Positions 18,411 to 26,249 of a stretch of DNA of 64,000 nt are shown here, piece by piece; position 1 is the stretch's first letter; each line of letters opens with the position of its first letter. This stretch comes from an uncultured Bacteroidaceae bacterium (GTDB taxonomy: Bacteria; Bacteroidota; Bacteroidia; Bacteroidales; Bacteroidaceae), in assembly GCA_905234555.1 (NCBI GenBank), contig CAJOHO010000015.1, positions 1-64,000 of the forward strand, given 5' to 3'. Under the pieces are notes generated by a model. The model did no database searches, was not told the DNA's origin, and was given only the letters and a program-made list of their open reading frames with translations. The translations under genes and the position numbers were made by a program.

Positions 18411-18446
18411 GAGGGGGACTTTGCGTTAATAAAGTAAAGTTCCCTC
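18411..18446 (+). terminator. Possible terminator after the di-haem oxidoreductase gene
   Basis: GAGGGGGACTTTGC and GTAAAGTTCCCTC can pair over about 12 bp with one bulge and a short loop, followed by a T/C-rich repeat rather than a clean T-run. Weak but well placed, six bases after the stop codon. Confidence 0.4.
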
Positions 18447-18449
18447 ATT

Positions 18450-18480
18450 CTTCACTCTTCACTCTTCACTCTTCACTTTT
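18450..18480. repeat. TTCACTC heptamer tandem repeat
   Basis: Four tandem TTCACTC units just before the LuxR regulator start. Reverse complement of the GTGAAGA family seen elsewhere in the window. The first regulator codon lies 5 nt further on. Confidence 0.8.
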
Positions 18481-18484
18481 ACTC

Positions 18485-19465
18485 ATGAAGCACTTGAAAA
18501 TGTATGAACCCAGCGACAAGATGATCACGCTGATTAAGGACAATTATAGTGTGCTGCAGGCGTTAGGATCTTTTGGCATCAGTCTTGGCTTTGGCGACAA
18601 GACCGTCAGCGAGACTTGCGAAATGAACCATGTGGATACTTACACCTTCCTGGCAGTGGTGAACTTCACCGTTAATGGACAGACCAGCGACCCCGACCAT
18701 TCCTCCCCCTCGGAGGCGACGGGGGGTCTTTCCATTCCCACCCTTCTCCATTACCTGAAAGCGAGTCATGCCTATTATCTCGACTTTCAGCTGCCTTTCA
18801 TCCGTCGTGAGTTGAGGGAGAGCATCAGTGAGCGAGACGAACTGGGAGGACTGATCATGAAGCTGTATGAGAGTTACGCACAGGAAATCCGCCGTCACAT
18901 GAAGTACGAGGAAAAGACGCTCTTTCCCTACGTGGAGTCTCTGCTTGCAGGACGACCCAAAAACGATTATAACGTCGAGACCTTTTCAAAGCACCATGAA
19001 CAGACTGGCAAAAAACTGCGCGAATTGAAGCTCATGATCATCAAGTACCTCCCTGCTGATGCCCATCACAACAACCAACTTACTGCCACACTCTACGATA
19101 TCTATAATAACGAGGAGTGGTTGCGTCAGCATGCAGAAGTGGAAGACCACATCTTCACGCCTGCCATCAAGCGTTTGGAGCGACTGGTTAAACAGGAAGA
19201 CGTGTCCAACTCCATCTCTGAGATGGTGTTCAAGGGAGGGCAGGACAGTGGCGAAGCCCTTAGCGACCGCGAGAAAGACGTCATCATCGGCGTGGTGCAG
19301 GGACTCCAGAACAAGGAAATAGCCGATCGTCTCTGCATCTCCGTCAATACCGTCACTACTCACCGACGCAATATAGCCCGAAAGCTTCAGATTCATTCAC
19401 CTGCCGGACTCACCATCTATGCCATCGTCAATGGACTGGTCGATATCAAGAGTGTGAAGCTGTAA
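18485..19465 (+). CDS. Hemerythrin-like sensor fused to LuxR-type DNA-binding domain
   Basis: Predicted one-component transcription regulator, 326 residues. Seen: an N-terminal helical part, a hemerythrin-like four-helix domain with the ligand pattern His89/His95, HMKYEE (His138, Glu142), KHHE (His170/His171) and HAEVEDH (His216, Glu220), and a C-terminal LuxR/GerE helix-turn-helix (LSDREKDVI to about residue 320, with NKEIADRLCISVNTVTTHRR split over 276-295). A di-iron centre would let it sense oxygen, NO or iron. A GC palindromic element adds residues 73-82. It sits directly after the porin-imelysin-cytochrome genes and is a good candidate for their regulator. Confidence 0.85.
   Translation: MKHLKMYEPSDKMITLIKDNYSVLQALGSFGISLGFGDKTVSETCEMNHVDTYTFLAVVNFTVNGQTSDPDHSSPSEATGGLSIPTLLHYLKASHAYYLDFQLPFIRRELRESISERDELGGLIMKLYESYAQEIRRHMKYEEKTLFPYVESLLAGRPKNDYNVETFSKHHEQTGKKLRELKLMIIKYLPADAHHNNQLTATLYDIYNNEEWLRQHAEVEDHIFTPAIKRLERLVKQEDVSNSISEMVFKGGQDSGEALSDREKDVIIGVVQGLQNKEIADRLCISVNTVTTHRRNIARKLQIHSPAGLTIYAIVNGLVDIKSVKL
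18701..18729. repeat. Degenerate GC palindromic element inside the LuxR regulator
   Basis: CTCCCCCTCGGAGG followed by GGGGGG, in frame, encoding SPSEATGG between the N-terminal part and the hemerythrin domain. Confidence 0.6.
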
Positions 19466-19481
19466 GTTTTTGAGTTATGAA

Positions 19482-20555
19482 TTAGAAATACTTCGTGATT
19501 TTCGCATTATCGAAGTTGTTCATCTCGTTCATCATGCGGACAGCCGAGTCGATGAGGGGAAAAGCACAGAGGGCACCAGTACCTTCGCCAAGACGTAGTC
19601 CGAGAGAAAGCAGTGGCTTGGCACCCACGATGTCGAGCATCTTCTTGTGTCCGCTTTCGTCACCACAATGGGTGAAAATCATATAATCCTGAACACAAGA
19701 ATAGAGACGGATGGCAGCAATGGCGCAGGCCGTCATGATGAAACCGTCAATCAGTACAATCATACCGAGTTCAGCCGCTCGGAGCATAGCACCGATGGCA
19801 GCAATCATTTCGAAACCTCCGAAAAACCGAAGAACTTCTGTCGGTTGGACAGGTTGAATCGACCCATATTGCCCATTCAGCCCAAATTGCCCATAAAAAC
19901 GATCCACCGCCTTCGACAGCACTTCGTATTTGTGGCGTATGCCCTCACTGTTGAGGCCGGCACCGGCACCGATGCAATCCTTCAGGGGAATATTCCCGAA
20001 GATGTGCATCCAGATGCTGGATGGTGAGGTGTTGGCAATGCCCATTTCACCAATGGAGAGAATACGACAACCTTCTGAATGGCAGGAGTCGGCCATTTCC
20101 ACACCTACTTCAAAGGCACGGTTGAATTCATCCTCGCTCATGGCTGGCTCATAGAGGAAGTTCTTGGTGCCACGAGCTATCTTGCGGTTGATGATGCCTG
20201 GAACGGAGGACAGGTCGTAATCCACACCAACATCGATGATCCGGAGTGTGAAATTGTGCTGGCGACAGAACATGTTGACACCGCCACCACCATGGGTGAA
20301 GTTAATCATCTGCTGCCAGGTAACCTGACGAGGAGAGAGACTCACGCCTTCTCGTTCGATGCCATGATCACCACCGAACAGAAGGTGGCAGGGATGCGCT
20401 AACGAAGGTTCTAAAGTCTGCTGTATGAGACACACCTGCATGGCAATCTCCTCAAGACGTCCTAACGAACCCTTGGGCTTGTTCAGGTTGTCAATTTTTG
20501 CTTGTATCGCCGCCTTTATCGAACGGTCCACAGGATGTATGTCGAATGCTTTCAT
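19482..20555 (-). CDS. cobT: Nicotinate-nucleotide-dimethylbenzimidazole phosphoribosyltransferase
   Basis: Makes alpha-ribazole phosphate, the lower-ligand nucleotide of cobalamin. Seen: KPKGSLGRLEEIA near 32-44, FGGDHGI near 66-72, NFTHGGGGVNMFC in pieces near 88-100, GEMGIANTS near 167-175, and the catalytic Glu region near the C-terminus (LRLGEGTGA near 325-333). 357 residues, normal. A TTGCCCA-like simple repeat is read as FYGQFGLNGQYG near 217-228. Overlaps cobU by 4 nt; last gene of the minus-strand cobS-cobU-cobT unit. Confidence 0.96.
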   Translation of the reverse strand: MKAFDIHPVDRSIKAAIQAKIDNLNKPKGSLGRLEEIAMQVCLIQQTLEPSLAHPCHLLFGGDHGIEREGVSLSPRQVTWQQMINFTHGGGGVNMFCRQHNFTLRIIDVGVDYDLSSVPGIINRKIARGTKNFLYEPAMSEDEFNRAFEVGVEMADSCHSEGCRILSIGEMGIANTSPSSIWMHIFGNIPLKDCIGAGAGLNSEGIRHKYEVLSKAVDRFYGQFGLNGQYGSIQPVQPTEVLRFFGGFEMIAAIGAMLRAAELGMIVLIDGFIMTACAIAAIRLYSCVQDYMIFTHCGDESGHKKMLDIVGAKPLLSLGLRLGEGTGALCAFPLIDSAVRMMNEMNNFDNAKITKYF

Positions 20556-21061
20556 TTTATTTTTATGGGTATTCCTGACACCATCAGTATCACTTCGTCT
20601 GCTTTCTGTGCAATAAACTGATTCATCCAGCCTTGTAAGTCAGTGAACTTGCGCTGGAGAGCATTCTCGCTGACACCACCCAATCCTATCTCGTTGGTGA
20701 CAAAGATATAGGTTGCATCGCTCTGAGTGAACTTGTCGAACTCAGCCTTGGCTAAATTCAACGATGCTTCCACATCGGAATTGTTGGCAAAGAAGATATT
20801 AGTAAGCCAGAGTGTTATGCAGTCGATGACTGCCACACGCCCTTCCAGATTGTGCCTGCTCAGCATGATTTCTTCTTCGATATTGTCCCATTGTGGTCCC
20901 CTTCGTTCCTGATGGCGGTGTACCCGCTCCTGGAACTCCTCGTCCCAAATATGAGCGGTAGCTACATACACAGGATTGCTTGAAAGGCTTAATGCAAATT
21001 CTTCGGCTTTGGTGCTCTTTCCAGAGCGTTGACCACCGGTAATCAGAATGATTCGTTTCAT
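20552..21061 (-). CDS. cobU: Adenosylcobinamide kinase / guanylyltransferase
   Basis: Bifunctional enzyme that phosphorylates adenosylcobinamide and transfers GMP to it. Seen: P-loop GGQRSGKST at residues 8-16, HRQ/HQERRGPQW near 50-60 (the guanylylated histidine region), DCITLWLTN near 80-88, and TNEIGLGGVSENALQRKF in pieces near 121-139. 169 residues, typical. Nine nt after cobS, 4-nt overlap with cobT. Confidence 0.95.
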   Translation of the reverse strand: MKRIILITGGQRSGKSTKAEEFALSLSSNPVYVATAHIWDEEFQERVHRHQERRGPQWDNIEEEIMLSRHNLEGRVAVIDCITLWLTNIFFANNSDVEASLNLAKAEFDKFTQSDATYIFVTNEIGLGGVSENALQRKFTDLQGWMNQFIAQKADEVILMVSGIPIKIK

Positions 21062-21070
21062 AAAGATAGA

Positions 21071-21877
21071 TTAATGTAAGGACTGAGCACAGATGACGAG
21101 CAGGGTTGTCAATTCCACCAACAGACAGACGGCTCCACAGCAGTCGCCTGTATATCCGCGAAGTTTATGCCAGATGAGCAGATAGAGGAAATACATCACC
21201 ACACAGGGAATGAAGATGACCATCTCCCACGGTAGTCCTGTGTACCACAGAAAAGCGATTATCGGTAGCAGCCCTTGGACGGTCAGACTGACGCCTGCTC
21301 CCCAGCTCATCTTGCGATAGACGGTCTTCGCCTTCGCTTCCTCTTCCCGTCTGGCGTAGGGCATCATCATGATGAGCTGTGCCGTCACCATCCGGGCATA
21401 GGGCGTAGCCGCAAGAATACCCAGCGCAGCTATCGATGGTGGCATATAGAGAAGGGTTGCGGCCAGCAGTAGTTCGTATATGATAAGCCCGATGACACCA
21501 TACGTTCCGATGTGGGAGTCTTTCATGATGGTGAGGATGCGTTCACGGTCTGAGCCTCCTCCTCCGAAGCCGTCGAGAAAGTCGGCAAGTCCGTCTTCGT
21601 GAAGCGCCCCTGTCACCAGCAGCCTGACGACAATGGCAAGCAGGACAGCAATCATATAGGGCAGATACATGCTCCCGACCCATACAGTTGCAGCCATCAG
21701 TCCTCCTGTGAGCCAACCAGTCAATGGCCAGTATTCCACCACACTCTCATAGCTCTCTTTCGGTGGCTCGTGGAGACGCCAGAAAGGCAGGCGAGTGAAG
21801 AAGATGAACGATGCCCAGAGACGATTGTACCAATGGCAACGTGAGGTTGAGTCAACTTCAGGCAATTTTGTTTGCAT
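21071..21877 (-). CDS. cobS: Cobalamin synthase (adenosylcobinamide-GDP ribazoletransferase)
   Basis: Membrane enzyme that joins adenosylcobinamide-GDP with alpha-ribazole, the last or next to last step. Seen: FIFFTRLPFW near residue 25, GALHEDGLADFLDGFGGG near 85-102 split by acidic motif residues, MKDSHIGTYGV near 112-122, and multiple membrane helices to the C-terminus. I chose the ATG at 21877 (268 residues) because the open frame upstream runs over the divergent btuF start and shows no family similarity. First gene of cobS-cobU-cobT. No riboswitch fits in the 76-nt gap upstream. Confidence 0.94.
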   Translation of the reverse strand: MQTKLPEVDSTSRCHWYNRLWASFIFFTRLPFWRLHEPPKESYESVVEYWPLTGWLTGGLMAATVWVGSMYLPYMIAVLLAIVVRLLVTGALHEDGLADFLDGFGGGGSDRERILTIMKDSHIGTYGVIGLIIYELLLAATLLYMPPSIAALGILAATPYARMVTAQLIMMMPYARREEEAKAKTVYRKMSWGAGVSLTVQGLLPIIAFLWYTGLPWEMVIFIPCVVMYFLYLLIWHKLRGYTGDCCGAVCLLVELTTLLVICAQSLH

Positions 21878-21895
21878 ATTTTCTGAATTACAGTG

Positions 21896-21924
21896 CAAAA
21901 GTACAAAAATATTTTGTAACTTTG
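21896..21924. promoter_or_regulatory. Overlapping divergent promoters for cobS and btuF
   Basis: Minus-strand TACTTTTG (21903-21896) faces cobS; plus-strand TAACTTTG (21917-21924) faces btuF. Both match TAnnTTTG. The two -7 boxes are 13 bp apart, so the promoters overlap and probably compete or share control. Confidence 0.6.
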
Positions 21925-21953
21925 CAGACAGAAACGAAATAATAACGAAAGAA

Positions 21954-23072
21954 ATGAAGAAAACAGTCTTTTTCTTGGCGATAACCGCCTTGTTTTGTGC
22001 ATGTACGAAAAGAAATGCCAACACCCAAGGGAATGAGGATGTGGTTTCGTGTGATTCGTTTGAAGCTGTCGAAGTGAAGTATGCGACGGGCTTTACGGTC
22101 CGCGACTCTGCCAATATCCGACTGGTGGATGTAGGTGAAAGCGACCATTTCGCTTTGGTGCATAGTGGGGACGAAGATGTTCCTTCTGAATACACGAAAA
22201 TCTGTGTCCCGATAAAGAGTACCATCTGCATGACTTCCTTGCAGCTATCTAACTTTACAGTGCTCGATGCCCTCGACGTGGTGAAAGGTCTCACTGGTAC
22301 GAAGAATCTGTTTAATAAGGACGTCCTTCAACGAGTGGAGGATGGAAGGATGGTGAAGATTGGTATGGAAGGGAACTTCGATACCGAGATGGTGTTGGCA
22401 GCCAATCCAGACGTTATCTTTATTTCTCCCTCGAAACGTGGTGGCTATGATGCGATCAAGGAAACGGGCGTCACGCTGGTTCCCCATCTGGGTTATCAGG
22501 AACTTGACCCATTGGGACAGGCGGAATGGGTGAAGTTCGTGGGAATGTTTATTGGAAAGGAACGGGAGGCGAACGAAGTGTTTGCTGGCATCGAGCGGCG
22601 ATATAACGACTTAAAGGATAAAGTTGAGCATTTGGATTCGGAAGAGCGTCCCCTGGTTTTCAGTGGTGAGATGCACTATGGCAACTGGCACGCAGTTGGC
22701 GGCAAGAACTATTTGGCACAGATTTTCCGTGATGCTGGTGCCACTTATGTGATAGATGATGACGAAACTGCGGGTGAGGATTTGGAGTTTGAGAAGATGT
22801 ATGCGTTGGCAGCCCAAGCTGACTACTGGCGCATTCTGAACAGTTATGAAGGTGATTTCAGTTATGACGCCCTTCGGGCTTCGGAACCTCGAAATGAACT
22901 GTTCAAGGCTTTCAAGGAACGGAAGGTGATATACTGCAACATGAAGCAGCAGCCCTATTACGAGATTTCTCCTGTCGAACCTGATGTGCTGCTGAAGGAT
23001 TTTGTCGTCATTTTCCATCCTGAATTGGTGGAAGCGGACTATCAGCCCAAGTATTACAGATTGTTAAAGTAA
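21954..23072 (+). CDS. btuF: ABC transporter substrate-binding lipoprotein (BtuF-like)
   Basis: Periplasmic metal-chelate or corrinoid binding protein of the BtuF/FepB type, 372 residues. Seen: lipoprotein signal with Cys17 after ALFCA, then the two-lobed binding fold: SLQLSNFTVLDAL, a NPDVIFISPSKRGGYDAIKETG region, and RPLVFSGEMHYGNWHAVGGKNYLAQIF. I chose the ATG at 21954, which follows a -7 box at 21917-21924, because earlier in-frame starts overlap cobS. Followed 40 nt later by a BtuC-like permease. Cobalamin as ligand is inferred from the neighbours. Confidence 0.85.
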   Translation: MKKTVFFLAITALFCACTKRNANTQGNEDVVSCDSFEAVEVKYATGFTVRDSANIRLVDVGESDHFALVHSGDEDVPSEYTKICVPIKSTICMTSLQLSNFTVLDALDVVKGLTGTKNLFNKDVLQRVEDGRMVKIGMEGNFDTEMVLAANPDVIFISPSKRGGYDAIKETGVTLVPHLGYQELDPLGQAEWVKFVGMFIGKEREANEVFAGIERRYNDLKDKVEHLDSEERPLVFSGEMHYGNWHAVGGKNYLAQIFRDAGATYVIDDDETAGEDLEFEKMYALAAQADYWRILNSYEGDFSYDALRASEPRNELFKAFKERKVIYCNMKQQPYYEISPVEPDVLLKDFVVIFHPELVEADYQPKYYRLLK

Positions 23073-23112
23073 AAGTCCGCAGATAAAACCGTGAATCTGT
23101 GGTAGAAAGAAT

Positions 23113-24141
23113 ATGAAAAAATTTTCGTTGTTCATTGTGTTGTTGGTTGCCATCCTTGGATTGGTAATCGTAAATCTGCTCATTGGTTCCGTCAGCATTC
23201 CTGTGAGCGGGGTGTGTCGTGTGCTGATGGGCGACGAAACAAATGAAATTTGGACAAACATCATCTTCAGTAGCCGTCTTCCGCAGGTGTTGACAGCCAT
23301 CGTCGCGGGTGCAGGATTAGCTGTCAGCGGTTTGCAGATGCAGACGGTCTTTCGTAATCCACTGGCAGGACCTTCTGTGTTAGGTATTAGCAATGGCGCA
23401 GCCTTGGGTGTAGCCATAGTTGTTCTGCTGTCGGGAAATATCGGCGGAGTGGCACTGAGCAGACTGGGCTACCTGGGAAATGCAGCCATGAGCGTAGCCG
23501 CTATCGTGGGTGCGATGGCGGTGTTGCTGCTGATTCTTTGGGTGTCGCAGAGGGTGAGAGGAAATGTGACGCTACTCATCATTGGTGTGATGATTGGCTA
23601 TCTGGCTACTGCCATCATAGGTGTGCTGAAATTTCTGTCACCCGAGGAGGATGTAAAAGCATTCGTGGTGTGGGGACTGGGTTCTTTCTCACGTGTTTCA
23701 GGTGATGAGATGGTGCTGTTTATTACATTGATGTGCATACTCTTGCCTTTGGCATTCCTTTTGGTGAAACCGATGAACCTGATGCTTTTGGGTGACCGCT
23801 ACGCCTCCAACCTTGGACTGAACATCCGTCGTAGTCGTATGTTGGTGATTATTTCTTCAGGAATACTTGTGGCTGTCGTTACGGCCTATTGCGGACCGAT
23901 TATGTTCATCGGTATGGCTGTTCCTCATCTGGCTCGTGCCCTTTTCAGCACATCCGATCATCGTGTTCTGATGCCAGCCACTGCACTCTGTGGAATGGTG
24001 TTGGCTTTGTTCTGCAATTTTGTTGCCCGTATGCCAGGCTTTGAGGGTGCTCTGCCTGTGAACTCTGTCACAGCTTTGGTGGGTGCTCCTGTGATTGCTG
24101 CCGTCCTTTTGGGCAAGAGAGTCAACGAGATGGAGGAATAG
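23113..24141 (+). CDS. btuC: ABC transporter permease, FecCD/BtuC family
   Basis: Inner-membrane permease of the BtuC/FecCD type, 342 residues, about ten membrane helices. Seen: SSRLPQVLTAIVAGAGLAVSGLQMQ in pieces near 55-80, NPLAGPSVLGISNGAALG near 87-104, GPIMFIGMAVPHLAR near 260-274 (the coupling region). Works with the upstream binding protein. No BtuD ATPase follows; instead the gene's last 20 nt overlap, tail to tail, the end of cbiJ/cbiD on the other strand. The ATPase must be encoded elsewhere. Confidence 0.92.
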   Translation: MKKFSLFIVLLVAILGLVIVNLLIGSVSIPVSGVCRVLMGDETNEIWTNIIFSSRLPQVLTAIVAGAGLAVSGLQMQTVFRNPLAGPSVLGISNGAALGVAIVVLLSGNIGGVALSRLGYLGNAAMSVAAIVGAMAVLLLILWVSQRVRGNVTLLIIGVMIGYLATAIIGVLKFLSPEEDVKAFVVWGLGSFSRVSGDEMVLFITLMCILLPLAFLLVKPMNLMLLGDRYASNLGLNIRRSRMLVIISSGILVAVVTAYCGPIMFIGMAVPHLARALFSTSDHRVLMPATALCGMVLALFCNFVARMPGFEGALPVNSVTALVGAPVIAAVLLGKRVNEMEE

Positions 24142-25945
24142 CATAGGTTTTCCCTTCATCGTCAATCAGAAGAATGGTGAGGGAACCATCTGGGAGAAGT
24201 GGTTTGCAGTGTTCATAAGAATGATGGATAACAACTTGGGCGAACGGAACTCGTCCGCACGCAGGGATGCGCTCCCACAGTTCTCTTGCCAAGGTAATGG
24301 AACTGATGTCTATCGTGCAGTGAGCCTCCTCAAGCATTTGCCGGATGAAGTTTTTGTCCATCACAGTCTTACGACTATGGGTGTCCAGATGTCCTTGAGC
24401 CAGTTTGACGGCCTTTCCCAGCATCACGCCAAGCGTGATTTTCTGAATATCCAGCTCATTGGCTATCTTTAGCGTTTCTCCAATATAATTGCCGTACTCT
24501 ACGAAAGCCTGCTGGGGTAACTCTGGATAGAGGGCTTTGACGTATCGTTCACTTTTGGCACCGCTGTTGATGACCACTCGTTCCGAACCACTTGCCTTTG
24601 CCACTTCCATACACTTGCGGATGCTGTCGATGAAAGCCTCCTCGCTGAAAGGCATGACAATACCGGAAACACCAATAATCGAGATGCCTCCCTCAATTCC
24701 TAAACGGGGATTGAAGGTCTTCCTGGCAATTTCCGCTCCGTTGGGTATGGAGAGAACCATTGACAATGGATGATGGACATTGGACAAAGGTTCAAGGTTT
24801 TGTCGCATCATCGCTCGTGGACCTTTATTGATGGCGGGTTCGCCTGGAGGATAGTCGAAACCTGGCAGCGTGAACCTGCCAATGCCCTCACCTGCATAGA
24901 CTTCAATGTGTTCTAATCCTAATGGGATGGGGATAAGGTTTTTCCCCTCTTGGGAGGATGAAAAGGGAGCGACTCTGATCTCGACGCCATTGGTCACGTC
25001 TGGGTCATCACCAGCTTCTTTGATGCAGTAGGCATACCCATAGCCATACCCAACCGCCACATGGATGGTTTCGCCATTAGGTAATAAAACAGGCACTTCT
25101 GTCGGTATCTTGCCCTGAGCCAGCCGAAGGGGTCGAAGGGTATCACCTTTCGTCAATTGCATCGTTGCAGCCATCATCGCTGCTGTGGCACAAGTGCCTG
25201 TGGTCAGTCCGCTGTGTAAGGGGAAGAAGTCTGGCAACAACCGTTCTACAGTTCGTCGCAATCCGTAAGGTCCGTCAACGCAATTAGCGAATGACAACTT
25301 TGGTCGCTTGAGAGCGATGATCCTCATTCCTTTCTCACGTGCTTCGGCAACCTTCTCTTCGAACCCGCCACTGAGTCCACTTTCCTTCAAAAGAATCACA
25401 TCGGCTTCAGGTAGGGACCCCACTTCATAATAGCACAGTTGTTCATCGGTAACGCCTTGTTGATACGCCAGCTCAATACTGCTTTTCCTGTTCAGTATCC
25501 GATATCTCACCTTTACCCCTCTGGTCTCCAGCCACTTGAGCTTGCAGATACTCTGTACTCCCGTCGTAGCCAACAGCGTAAGTCCGTGTAAGTCCGCAAC
25601 GGGTAAATCGGAGTAGTCGTCAATCCATGTGATGTCGGAAGCTCGTGGTGGATAGATTCGTTCGTAACGGACAACCGGAAGTTTCAATGTTTCTGCTACA
25701 TTGGCTATGGTCTCATGCAGCATCGAAGCGAATGGGTGGGCGGCATCGACAATGAGTCGGATATCGTGCTGCTGACAGAACCTTTGCATAGCTTCACCGT
25801 CCAGCGCACCATCGATACGCTGTCCGTGATGCAGCGTCAGCTCCTGCTCACCTGTCTTCGTGCTGTAGAAGTAGAGTGCTCCTGCCTCTTCCAGTACTTC
25901 AGCAGCCTTTCGACCTTCCGTCGTTCCTCCGAATATCAGTATCAT
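24122..25945 (-). CDS. cbiJ/cbiD: Fused precorrin-6A reductase and cobalt-precorrin-5B C1-methyltransferase
   Basis: Two-domain corrin-ring enzyme, 607 residues. Residues 1-245: CbiJ/CobK reductase (MILIFGGTTEGRKAAEVLE, AAHPFA near 68-73, LLATTGVQS). Residues about 250-607: CbiD methyltransferase (GLTTGTCATAAMMAA, DDPDVTNG, YAGEGIGRFTLPG, GISIIGVSGIVMPFS). Such fusions are known in Bacteroidetes. The CbiD part carries three in-frame repeat relics: a TTCGACAGGCTCAGGG-type element at 269-279 (RLAQGK), a degenerate GC palindrome at 327-334 (SSSQEG), and an ATGGACATTGGACA-type simple repeat near 386-395. Last gene of the minus-strand cobJ operon; 18 nt after DUF4491. Confidence 0.95.
   Translation of the reverse strand: MILIFGGTTEGRKAAEVLEEAGALYFYSTKTGEQELTLHHGQRIDGALDGEAMQRFCQQHDIRLIVDAAHPFASMLHETIANVAETLKLPVVRYERIYPPRASDITWIDDYSDLPVADLHGLTLLATTGVQSICKLKWLETRGVKVRYRILNRKSSIELAYQQGVTDEQLCYYEVGSLPEADVILLKESGLSGGFEEKVAEAREKGMRIIALKRPKLSFANCVDGPYGLRRTVERLLPDFFPLHSGLTTGTCATAAMMAATMQLTKGDTLRPLRLAQGKIPTEVPVLLPNGETIHVAVGYGYGYAYCIKEAGDDPDVTNGVEIRVAPFSSSQEGKNLIPIPLGLEHIEVYAGEGIGRFTLPGFDYPPGEPAINKGPRAMMRQNLEPLSNVHHPLSMVLSIPNGAEIARKTFNPRLGIEGGISIIGVSGIVMPFSEEAFIDSIRKCMEVAKASGSERVVINSGAKSERYVKALYPELPQQAFVEYGNYIGETLKIANELDIQKITLGVMLGKAVKLAQGHLDTHSRKTVMDKNFIRQMLEEAHCTIDISSITLARELWERIPACGRVPFAQVVIHHSYEHCKPLLPDGSLTILLIDDEGKTYAIPPSR
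24944..24968. repeat. Degenerate GC palindromic element in cbiD
   Basis: CCCCTCTTGGGAGG then GAAAAGGGAG; in frame, encoding APFSSSQEGK. Looks like an old, decayed copy. Confidence 0.5.
25109..25140. repeat. In-frame TTCGACAGGCTCAGGG-type element (cbiD copy, degenerate)
   Basis: Minus strand reads CCCTTCGACCCCTTCGGC then TGGCTCAGGGCAAG. The halves TTCGAC and GGCTCAGGG match the porin copy; the middle differs. Read as PLRLAQGK. Confidence 0.55.
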
Positions 25946-25963
25946 GCTGTTGGCTGATTGCTC

Positions 25964-26248
25964 TTATTTGCGGTTGGGATTCTTGGGAAACCAGCCCTTC
26001 TCTACGCGTTTCTTCTGGGAGAACAGTTCGCCAATACCCCAAAGCGCCGAAGCTCCGAACACACCTAAGAAAGACGAGAGGTATATGTTTGCTATAAAAA
26101 GTGCGGCGACACAGCAACAGATGCCGACGAGCAGATAGAGAATCCAAGGACGGGTGCCCCAGTAATACTCCGTCTTGATAACGATGGGATGCCAAATGCC
26201 GATGGTGAGAAAAGTCATCACGGCGATGATAATACCTGTGAAATACAT
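25964..26248 (-). CDS. DUF4491 small membrane protein
   Basis: 94 residues with three predicted membrane helices (about 2-20, 36-56, 58-76) and a basic C-terminal tail QKKRVEKGWFPKNPNRK. I recognise the DUF4491 pattern of Bacteroidetes (GIWHPIVIKTEYYWG, GVFGASALWGIGELF). Function unknown. I chose the ATG at 26248, 1 nt after the stop of cbiG/cbiF, over an upstream in-frame ATG because homologues begin MYFTG or MNFTG. Its place inside the corrin operon is noteworthy: it separates cbiG/cbiF from cbiJ/cbiD. Confidence 0.8.
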   Translation of the reverse strand: MYFTGIIIAVMTFLTIGIWHPIVIKTEYYWGTRPWILYLLVGICCCVAALFIANIYLSSFLGVFGASALWGIGELFSQKKRVEKGWFPKNPNRK

Positions 26249-26249
26249 A

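Noticed and set aside
21878..22294. N-terminal extension of CobS
   Set aside because: The extra 139 residues lie antisense over btuF and its promoter and have no similarity to CobS; the ATG at 21877 fits the family.
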